Assembly (NCBI RefSeq): GCF_002095465.1 | Contig: NZ_MLFP01000010.1 | Span: 1 to 64,000, forward strand | DNA: 64,000 nucleotides | Direction: 5' to 3' | Source: Pantoea rodasii | Lineage (GTDB): Bacteria; Pseudomonadota; Gammaproteobacteria; Enterobacterales; Enterobacteriaceae | Part shown: positions 56,953 to 64,000 of the stretch, piece after piece | Layout: every line of letters begins with the position of its first letter | How positions within the stretch are numbered: the first letter of the stretch is position 1 | The notes under the pieces: generated by a model | Seen by the model: only the letters and a program-made list of their open reading frames with translations | Database searches by the model: none | What the model was told of the DNA's origin: nothing | Made by a program: the position numbers and the translations under genes

Positions 56953-58328
56953 TGAAACAATTAATTATCAACGGTCTGGTGGTGACAGAAACCCGCGCCA
57001 CACCGGCCGATGTGCTGATTGAAAATGGCAAAATCAGCGGCCTGCTGCTGCCGGGTGCTATCGCTGACGGCATCGATGAGATCATTGATGCGCAGGGTTT
57101 AATCATCGTGCCCGGCGCAATTGATGTGCACACCCATTTCACCGGTTCGCACGATTTCCCTGAACAGGAGCTGCGCGAAGGCACGCGCGGTGCCGCCGCA
57201 CACGGCGTCACCACCATCGTTGAGATGCCGCACTCGCTGCCGCCCGCCACCAGCCTCGCCAACTTCACCGCCAAGCAGCGCTGGCTGGCGGACAACTGCT
57301 CAGTGGATTACGCCATGTGGGCCGGACTGGATGGCCGCAACGTGCACGAGTTAGCCGCGCTGGATCAGGCGGGCGCACTGGCGTTCAAAGCTTTCCTGTG
57401 CAGCGGCGCACCGAACGGCGAAGCCACCGACGAGAAAGGCTTACCGCGCCTCGATGACGATGGCTTACTGCGCGCGATGCGTGAACTGGCGACCTTTGAC
57501 GGCCTGATTGGCGTCCACGCTGAGAATCACGACATCCTGATCGGTGCCGGTAGCGAACTGCGCCGCGCCGGACGCAAAGATACCCGTGCGCATGCGCTGG
57601 CCGGGCCAGAAATCGCCGAAATCGAAGCCGTGGGACGCGTATTGGCGGTAGCGGAAGAGACCGGCGCACGCTGCCACATCGTGCACGTCAGCTCCGCGCG
57701 CGCTGCCGAAGCCATCGTCGCCGCCAAAAGCAAAGTGCGCGCCAGCTTCGAAACCTGTCCGCACTATCTGATTCTCGATGAAGACGATCTGGTGCGCATC
57801 GGACCGAATGCGCGCTGTGGCCCGCCGATCCGTCCACGCCCGGTGGTCGATGCGCTGTGGCAGGTGCTGCTGCGCGGCGATGTCGACATGATCGCCTCTG
57901 ACCACTGTCCGTACACCCCGGCGCAGAAACAAGCCGGTGAAGCCAGTATTTGGGATGCGGGCATGGGATTAACCGGCGTCGAAACCTTAAGCCCGATGTT
58001 CTTCAGCGCGGCCCACATCGATCGCGGTCTGGCCCTCACGGAGTTTGCCCGCATGACCGCCAGCGGCCCGGCCAAAGCCTTCCAGCTGTGGGGCAAAAAA
58101 GGCGCGATCGCACCTGGCTTCGATGCCGATTTGGTGTTTATCGATGCGCAGCACAGCTGGATCGTAGAGGGGGAGAAATTCCAGGGTCTTGGCAAGTGGA
58201 GCGCATTTGAAGGCATGCGCTGTCAGGGTAAAGTGGTGCGCACATTGATTCGTGGTGTCACGGTATTCCAGGATGGCCAGATGCAGGTTGAACCCGGCTT
58301 TGGTCAGTTCGTGACCCGACAGGTATAA
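56952..58328 (+). CDS. cyclic amidohydrolase (allantoinase/hydantoinase/dihydropyrimidinase family)
   Basis: 458 residues. Binuclear-metal site elements: DVHTHFTG (HxH), the carbamylated Lys in LAFKAFLCSG, His in GVHAENHD and HIVHVSSA, and the Asp in ASDHCPYTP. Hydrolyses a cyclic amide such as a hydantoin, allantoin or dihydropyrimidine; which one is not decided. ATG 56952 is preferred, seven bases after GGAG; a GTG at 56949 is possible. Coupled to the upstream gene. Confidence 0.87.
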   Translation: MKQLIINGLVVTETRATPADVLIENGKISGLLLPGAIADGIDEIIDAQGLIIVPGAIDVHTHFTGSHDFPEQELREGTRGAAAHGVTTIVEMPHSLPPATSLANFTAKQRWLADNCSVDYAMWAGLDGRNVHELAALDQAGALAFKAFLCSGAPNGEATDEKGLPRLDDDGLLRAMRELATFDGLIGVHAENHDILIGAGSELRRAGRKDTRAHALAGPEIAEIEAVGRVLAVAEETGARCHIVHVSSARAAEAIVAAKSKVRASFETCPHYLILDEDDLVRIGPNARCGPPIRPRPVVDALWQVLLRGDVDMIASDHCPYTPAQKQAGEASIWDAGMGLTGVETLSPMFFSAAHIDRGLALTEFARMTASGPAKAFQLWGKKGAIAPGFDADLVFIDAQHSWIVEGEKFQGLGKWSAFEGMRCQGKVVRTLIRGVTVFQDGQMQVEPGFGQFVTRQV

Positions 58329-58342
58329 ACAGGACAATCACC

Positions 58343-59104
58343 ATGGCAGGAAAATCATCCACCCCAAGCCGTAAAAGCAGCGCACCGCTGGCGCAGGAAG
58401 CCGCAACAGACGGCAACTGGCAAGCCGCGCGTCCGCGCACGCTGGTCGATCACGCCGTCGACGCGATTCTCAGCGCCGCCTCACGCGGGCTGATTTTACC
58501 CGGCGATCGCGTCGTTGAGCCGGATCTGGTGGCGAAACTCGGCATGAGCCGCGTGCCGATCCGTGAAGCGCTGCGCATTCTGGAGAGCCAGGGCATCGTC
58601 ACCAGCGAGCCGTACAAAGGCATTCGTTTGATGGAGATTTCCCATCAGCGGCTGGAGCAGATCATTGATGTGCGCATCCCGCTGGAGACGCTGGCTTGCC
58701 GCCGTGCCATTGAAGCCGGACGCAACGGTGCCGAGCAGCTCAGTCAGCTGTATCAGGGCGTAACGCAGATGCAGACCATGATGCAAAACGAGGATGTGTA
58801 TGGCTTTGCCTCGGCGGATACCGATTTCCATCGCACGCTGTGCAGCTTCGCCCACAACCCGGTATTGAGCAATTTGTGGGAATCGATTGCCCGCCAGCTG
58901 ACGGTGATTTTCGGCCTCTCCACCATGGGCAAATCGATGAGCGACATCATTGAGGAGCACCAACGGCTGATCAACGTGTTCGCCGAAGGCGATATCGCGC
59001 AGATGACCGATGAGATTGAAAACCACATCCGCATTCAGGCGCTGGATGTGGATTACGAGACCTTGATTACGCAGCGCCGACAGCAGCGTTCCGCTGTGGG
59101 CTGA
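58343..59104 (+). CDS. GntR-family (FCD) transcriptional regulator
   Basis: 253 residues. Long polar N-terminus, then winged HTH (DRVVEPDLVAKLGMSRVPIR, then EALRILESQGIV) and an FCD domain with metal-binding His and Asp (DTDFHRTLCSFAHN, EEHQRLINVF, ENHIRIQA). Lies 14 bases after the amidohydrolase gene. The probable binder of the TCGTATACGA palindromes upstream of the cluster. Confidence 0.9.
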   Translation: MAGKSSTPSRKSSAPLAQEAATDGNWQAARPRTLVDHAVDAILSAASRGLILPGDRVVEPDLVAKLGMSRVPIREALRILESQGIVTSEPYKGIRLMEISHQRLEQIIDVRIPLETLACRRAIEAGRNGAEQLSQLYQGVTQMQTMMQNEDVYGFASADTDFHRTLCSFAHNPVLSNLWESIARQLTVIFGLSTMGKSMSDIIEEHQRLINVFAEGDIAQMTDEIENHIRIQALDVDYETLITQRRQQRSAVG

Positions 59105-59140
59105 TGCTTTATTGATTGCCTTTACACCAGGAAAACCACG

Positions 59141-60256
59141 ATGAAGATCACCAACGTTGAAGCGTTTTATCTGCGCCTGCCGGTTATTGAGCAGCGCACC
59201 GATAGCTCGCAGGATGCACTGCTAATCAAAATCACCACCGATGCGGGCATCACCGGTTGGGGTGAAGTGGATGGCAGCCCATATGTCACCAAAGCCATTA
59301 TCGAAGCGCCCTATTCGCACACTATGGTCACCGGACTGAAATCGCTGCTGATCGGCGAAAATCCGCTGGAGACCGGTCGTCTGTGGAAGAAGATGCACAA
59401 AGCCACCATCTACTACGGTCGCAGCGGTGCGGTGTTGCAGGCGATGGCGGGCATTGATATCGCCCTGTGGGATATCAAAGGCAAAGCGCTGGGCAAACCG
59501 ATTGTTGAACTGCTGGGCGGCGCGATGCGCGACAAAATGCGCGTTTATTCCTCCAACATGTTCCAGTACAGCGTCGAAGAGACAGTGGCGCGCGCGCAGC
59601 ACGCCATCGATACTGGCCACACGGGCGTGAAGTTTGGCTGGGAGCCGTTTGGCACCGATGAAGCGCTGGATTTGCGTTATCTGGAAGCGCTGCGCACCGC
59701 GATGGGCGATAGCGTAGATCTGATGCTGGATGTCGGTCACGTTTGGGATGCAAAAACCACCGTGCGCCGCAGCCAGCGCTATGAACATCTCAACCTGTTC
59801 TGGATCGAAGAGCCGCTGCACCCGGATAACTACGCCGGTTACGGCCAGGTGTCCGCCGCCTGCCAGCAGCACATCGCCGCCGGTGAGCAAGAGTGTTCGG
59901 TGGTTGGCTTCCAGCGCCTGATTGACGAAGGCGGCATCGACATCGTGCAGATCGACCTGACGCGTACCGGCTTTACCCAGGCGATGGAGATCGCCAGCTA
60001 CGCGCACAGCCGTGGCCGCAAGGTGTGTAATCACAACTTCACCACCGATATCAACACCGCCGCCTCGCTGCACTTCCTGTGTGCGATTGAGAATGCGCTG
60101 GTGATGGAGTATTGCGTGGAGCCGGGTGAAATCAGCCGCTCGCTGGCGAAAAACCCGGTGCGCATCGCCGACGGTTACGCCTGGTTGCCGAGCGAGCCAG
60201 GTTTGGGTGTCGAGCCAAACGAAGCGGTGATCGAGAAGTTCCTCGTCCGCGATTAA
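59141..60256 (+). CDS. enolase-superfamily enzyme (mandelate racemase/muconate lactonizing type)
   Basis: 371 residues. Metal ligands Asp in LMLDVGHVWD, Glu in WIEEPLHPDN and Glu in AAGEQECS are visible. The base Lys lies in GVKFGWEPFG, where the second Lys of the usual KxK is Gly. A His in CNHNFTTDINTAAS serves the opposite face. Likely an acid-sugar or hydroxyacid dehydratase or racemase. Lies 36 bases after the regulator and probably ends the cluster. Confidence 0.86.
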   Translation: MKITNVEAFYLRLPVIEQRTDSSQDALLIKITTDAGITGWGEVDGSPYVTKAIIEAPYSHTMVTGLKSLLIGENPLETGRLWKKMHKATIYYGRSGAVLQAMAGIDIALWDIKGKALGKPIVELLGGAMRDKMRVYSSNMFQYSVEETVARAQHAIDTGHTGVKFGWEPFGTDEALDLRYLEALRTAMGDSVDLMLDVGHVWDAKTTVRRSQRYEHLNLFWIEEPLHPDNYAGYGQVSAACQQHIAAGEQECSVVGFQRLIDEGGIDIVQIDLTRTGFTQAMEIASYAHSRGRKVCNHNFTTDINTAASLHFLCAIENALVMEYCVEPGEISRSLAKNPVRIADGYAWLPSEPGLGVEPNEAVIEKFLVRD

Positions 60257-60278
60257 GCCACCGCTCAGCACGCACTTT

Positions 60279-60337
60279 GTAGTGGAGCGATTTATCGCGC
60301 GTTTTTTACACCACGCGCAATAAATTGCGCCGCTACC
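60279..60337. repeat. inverted-repeat element, copy 3
   Basis: Left arm TGTAGTGGAGCGATTTATC-GCGCG and right arm CGCGCAATAAATTGCGCC-GCTAC (60314-60337) form an imperfect hairpin. Same family as 32284 and 43125, more diverged. It lies at the end of the catabolic cluster and may act as a terminator. Confidence 0.75.
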
Positions 60338-60446
60338 AGACCGCGCCCCCGCTAACAGAGTGATCCGAATTTCAGTCCTAAAGGTTGTTGACGCATCACG
60401 CTGTGGCTACCCTTCTTCGCACGGACGTTCTGCGCTTGAGGAAGGC

Positions 60447-61440
60447 ATGTCGCAAAAATACACTGGATCGACAACTTGCGTGCGGTTGCCTGCCTGATGG
60501 TGATCGTGATTCACACCACCACCTGGTATATCACCGGACCGATGGCGGTCACGGGCACCAGCTGGGATGTGGCGAATCTGCTCAACTCCGCGTCGCGCGT
60601 CTGTGTGCCGCTGTTCTTTATGATTTCAGGCTATCTGTTCTTTGGCGAACGCAGCGCGCAAGGGCGGCATCTGCTGCGCATCGTGCTGTGCTTGCTGTTC
60701 TACAGCGCGGTCGCGCTGGCCTATATCACCTGGCTGACGCCGATCAGTGAAGGCCGCTCGCTGCTGAAGCTGCTGCAAAACCGGTGTTCTATCACCTGTG
60801 GTTTTTCTTCGCCATCATCGGTATTTATCTGCTGTCGCCACTGATTCAGGTGAAAAGCGTGCAGCCGCGCTACGTGGCATTGCTGGTGATCGTGCTGGCG
60901 GTGCTGGCCAATCCCAACACCGTGAGTCAGTCGCTGGGTCCCTTCCACTGGCTGCCGGTGAATCTTTACGTCAGCGGTGACAGCATTTACTACCTGCTGT
61001 ACGCGCTGCTGGGGCGGGCGATTGGCTGCATGGAAACCGACAAGCGCGGCATCAGTTGGTTAGCGGGATTAGGTTTTATCGCCTGCTGGATTGGTATCAC
61101 GCTTGGCACCAAACAGATGCTAAAAATCAATGGCGCATTCAACGACACCTGGTATCTTTACTGCGGTCCGCTGGTGTTTATCGCCGCCATTAGCTTGCTG
61201 GTGTTGTTCAAAAACAGGCTCAACAGCCATACCCCGCCGATGCTGGCGATGATCTCGCGCTACTCGCTTCCGATTTATGGCTTTCATGCGCTGTTCATCC
61301 ACTATTTGCGCACCAACCATTACGACGATATGTCACGTCCGTGGCTCGATCTGCCGTGGGTGTTTGGTATTACGCTGATCGGCAGCTTACTGTTGGCGAT
61401 GCTGTTAAAACGCGTGGATAAACATCATCTGGTGAGTTGA
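60447..61440 (+). pseudogene. wecH: O-acetyltransferase WecH, two frameshifts as read
   Basis: Acyltransferase-3 membrane protein that O-acetylates enterobacterial common antigen. The product is spread over three frames: start MSQK(I)[14 protein letters not shown], middle [20 protein letters not shown], end RYSLPIYGFHALFIHYLRTN. The first break is the A run 60454-60458, five for six. The second is 60777-60780, four A for five ([14 protein letters not shown]). Restored length is 331 residues, the same as E. coli. GAGGAAG precedes the ATG. Both gaps are probably errors. Its end overlaps the convergent regulator gene by 16 bases. Confidence 0.9.
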
Positions 61441-62356
61441 TCGTCCCAGCGCTGATGGGCGCGACGTAGCTGGCGTGCCGAGGAGAATCCGGCCGCCAGC
61501 GCGGCTTTTTCTGCCGCTTCGCCCTGCTGCTGGCGCTGGCGTGCAATCACCAAACGCAGCTGTTCATGATATTCACGCACGCTGATCCCCAGATGCTGGC
61601 GGAACAGGCGCGTTAAGTGGCGTTCGCTGACGTGCGCACGATCGGCCAGCGCGGTCAGCGACCAGTCGTGTTCGGGGTGAGCAATCATCACGTCCTGCGC
61701 CCGATGAATCGCCGGATGCAGATGATTGCGATAACGCAGCCACGGCGAGAGCTGGGGATCGTCACCAGAACGTCGGAACCACACCACCATTTCCCGCGCC
61801 ACCTTCAACGCCAGCGGCGCGCCACACAGTCGGTTGATCAGATGAAGCGCCAGATCGATACCCGCCGTGATGCCTGCGCTGGTCCAGATGCCATGATCTT
61901 CCACGAACACGCGGTTATCTTTCACTAACGCGGCCGGTGCGGCGGCTTTCAGACGCGGCAACACATCGTGATGGGTGGTGCATTGCACGCCATTCAGCAA
62001 TCCCGCCTGCGCCGAGAGCAATGCACCGGAACAGATGCAGACTAATGTGATGCGCTTAGCGTGGATGGCGGACTGCTGCGAGCGTAACCAGTCGCGGGCA
62101 GCGGCAGCGGGTGCCGTATCGAACCAGACTTTGGAGTCGTACACGCCAGGCACCACCAGCAGGCTGTTATCGGGTAGCTGCTCAGGAAGTGGCGCAATAT
62201 CCGCGATCGTCATGCCGGTGGAGCAGCGCACGCTGGCCTGCGGGCCAATGTAGTGCAGAGCAAAAAACCATCCGCCAGCTGCAGGGTTTCCGCCGGGCCA
62301 GTGAGATCGAGCGCCATCACGCCAGGAAGAACCAGGAAATAAACGGGCTGCGGCAT
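61425..62356 (-). pseudogene. DJ-1/PfpI-AraC transcriptional regulator (GlxA-like), frameshifted as read
   Basis: N-terminal DJ-1/PfpI domain (MPQPVYFLVLPGVMALDLTG at 62356, then nucleophile-elbow CICSGALLSAQAG) and C-terminal double AraC HTH (LTALADRAHVSERHLTRLFR). The T run (plus-strand A 62262-62267) has six bases where seven are needed to join LQLADGF to FALHYIGPQ. Restored length about 310 residues. GGAG lies six bases before the ATG. GlxA-like regulators often govern amino-acid or betaine-type catabolism; the target here is unknown. Confidence 0.82.
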
Positions 62357-62583
62357 CAGGAACTCCAGAGTGGGTGATGTGTTTTACCCTCAACCTTTGC
62401 ATGGCGGAAAAGAACCGTTCGAGGGACGAGGTCAATGGGGCAGCTGCCTCAACCTCCAGCACATCCTCACCGCTAGTGCAGAAGTACTGAGGGCAATTCA
62501 GGCCATAGATTTTAACCCGATTTGCCCATCATAGCGGAATAAATATTAAAACCACGACCTAATCCGGCCATCACCTAACCGAA

Positions 62584-64000
62584 TCAAGACATCAGCGGTT
62601 TGAGCTGCTGATACAGCTGCGCAAATTTCTCACGCTGCGGCTGATAAGCCTGATGGCGGGCCGCATCGGGCTGATGCCGTTGTGCCAGCTCCAGCGACGG
62701 CCATTCGCTTTGTGGATCGATCGCCAGCTGCGCCAGGCGTGCGGCACCAAGCGCCGGGCCCACTTCGCCGCCGTGGCAATAATCCAGCGTTAATCCGCTG
62801 ATATCCGCCAGCATTTGCCGCCACCAGGCACTGCGCGCACCGCCGCCGATCAGCATCACGGTTTGCGGCTGTACGCCGCATTCATGCACCGCGTCCATCC
62901 CCTCGGCCAGCGCAAAGCCCACGCCTTCCAGCACCGCGCGCGCCAGTTCAGGACGCCCATGCTGATGGGTTAAACCAAAAAATGCGCCCTGGGCTTGTGG
63001 ATTGTTGTGCGGGGTACGTTCACCGGAGAGATAAGGCAGGAACCAAATCGGTGCGGCTTCGCGGCTGGCTTTTTCCGCTTCCGCCAGCAGCTCAGGCACG
63101 TCTTTACAGCCGGTTAATGCCGCTGCCCAATCCAGACAGGATGCGGCACTCAACATCACCGACATCAAATGCCAGCGCTTGGGCAACGCGTGGCAAAAAC
63201 TGTGTACCGCACGTTGCGGATTGCTGAGATAGCCATCGCTTACCACGAAATAGACGCCGGAGGTGCCGAGCGACAACATGCCCTGACCCGGCGCCACCAT
63301 GCCAACACCCACCGCGCCAGCTGCGTTATCGCCGCCGCCCGCGACGATCGGCACGGCGTTCATGCCCCAGCGTGCGGCAACGTCTGGCAGTAAGGTGCCG
63401 GTAATCTGATTGCCTTCATAAAGCGCGGGCATCTGGCTGCGGTTGAGATCGCAGGCGCTGAGCATCTCATCACTCCAGTCACGCTGAGCCACATCCAGCC
63501 ACATCGTGCCTGCCGCATCGGACATGTCGCTGGCGTAATCACCGCTGATCCGCCAGCGCAGGTAATCTTTGGGCAGCAGGATTTTCGCCACTCGCTTGAA
63601 CACGTCCGGCTCGTGCTGCTGCACCCACAATAGCTTGGGCGCGGTGAAGCCCGGCATCATCAGGTTGCCGGTGATGTGACGCGATTCCGGCACGCGCTGC
63701 TCCAGCTCCCGACACTGCTCACTGCTGCGACCGTCGTTCCACAGAATCGCCGGACGCAGCACCTGATTATCGGCATCCAACAGCGTCGCACCGTGCATCT
63801 GCCCCGTCAGACCAATGGCGCCGACATCACTGAGATCGTGCTGCTGCGCCAGCGCCTGCATCGCCTTGTCTGTGGCCTTCCACCAGCTCTCGGGATCTTG
63901 CTCACTCCACAACGACTGCGGACGCGACACCTGCAACGGCGCGGTTTCCACGGCAATCACCTGCCCCTGCGCATCCAGCAACACCACTTTGACGCCAGAG
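62584..64000 (-). CDS. xylB: xylulokinase XylB (5' end beyond the window)
   Basis: At least 472 residues, running off the right edge; about 12 N-terminal residues are missing compared with the 484 of E. coli. FGGY-kinase features: TGQMHGATLLD, VAGGGDNAAGAVGVG, LPYLSGERTPHNNP and LIGGGARSAWWRQML. Phosphorylates D-xylulose to xylulose 5-phosphate. In E. coli wecH also lies near xylB, so this end is syntenic. Confidence 0.95.
   Translation of the reverse strand, partial: SGVKVVLLDAQGQVIAVETAPLQVSRPQSLWSEQDPESWWKATDKAMQALAQQHDLSDVGAIGLTGQMHGATLLDADNQVLRPAILWNDGRSSEQCRELEQRVPESRHITGNLMMPGFTAPKLLWVQQHEPDVFKRVAKILLPKDYLRWRISGDYASDMSDAAGTMWLDVAQRDWSDEMLSACDLNRSQMPALYEGNQITGTLLPDVAARWGMNAVPIVAGGGDNAAGAVGVGMVAPGQGMLSLGTSGVYFVVSDGYLSNPQRAVHSFCHALPKRWHLMSVMLSAASCLDWAAALTGCKDVPELLAEAEKASREAAPIWFLPYLSGERTPHNNPQAQGAFFGLTHQHGRPELARAVLEGVGFALAEGMDAVHECGVQPQTVMLIGGGARSAWWRQMLADISGLTLDYCHGGEVGPALGAARLAQLAIDPQSEWPSLELAQRHQPDAARHQAYQPQREKFAQLYQQLKPLMS

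Noticed and set aside
59222-60271. 349-codon open frame antisense to the enolase-superfamily gene
   Set aside because: Same kind of shadow; the sense strand encodes a clear family protein with catalytic residues.

Overview
The window looks like a chromosomal segment of an Enterobacterales bacterium, most likely Erwiniaceae (Pantoea-like). Core genes (eptB, yiaF, mtlADR, yibL, sodA, fdhD, fdoGHI, fdhE, yibF, selAB, glyQS, wecH, xylB) are close to their E. coli counterparts in sequence and length. Between them lie accessory operons that E. coli K-12 does not carry at these places. The genus is inferred from gene content, not shown directly.

Layout. 1-3.9 kb: tRNA-Pro(UGG), eptB, the ohr/ohrR peroxide pair and a small HD hydrolase. 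4.0-12.4 kb: an orphan antitoxin-like HTH gene, then a leftward operon with an NMT1-type ABC transporter, two DUF1989 proteins and a 1199-residue biotin carboxylase. A clear guanidine-I riboswitch lies in its leader, so this is read as a guanidine-assimilation operon rather than a urea operon. 12.6-20.5 kb: a GntR regulator with a perfect inverted-repeat operator, a peptide-type ABC transporter and a gamma-glutamyltransferase-family enzyme. 20.7-26.1 kb: yiaF and the mannitol operon mtlA-mtlD-mtlR under an array of CRP sites, then yibL. 26.1-34.6 kb: a VirK/YbjX protein, sodA, a LacI regulator with two operators facing an ascorbate-family PTS plus a sugar-phosphate 3-epimerase, then a class III aminotransferase divergent from a DeoR regulator. 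34.6-36.6 kb: a Septu-like ATPase/HNH pair (candidate phage defence). 36.6-47.1 kb: formate dehydrogenase-O (FdoG contains an in-frame UGA for selenocysteine) with fdhD and fdhE, close to selA-selB, which make and insert selenocysteine. 47.1-50.7 kb: a ParDE toxin-antitoxin pair and glyQS. 51-60.3 kb: an unrecognised catabolic cluster between glyQ and wecH with a RidA-like gene, a 2-hydroxyacid dehydrogenase, an amino-acid-type ABC transporter whose permease and ATPase are fused, an FMN-oxidase-like protein lacking the usual catalytic His, an NMT1-like protein without signal peptide, an allantoinase/hydantoinase-like amidohydrolase, a GntR/FCD regulator and an enolase-superfamily enzyme. 60.4-64 kb: wecH, a DJ-1/AraC regulator and the 5'-truncated xylB.

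Data quality. At least nine genes contain small frame shifts, mostly a single missing base in a short homopolymer. The essential gene glyS has two. These are most simply uncorrected base-calling errors in the assembly rather than pseudogenes. They are typed as pseudogene below only to flag the broken frame, and the reconstructed product is described in each case.
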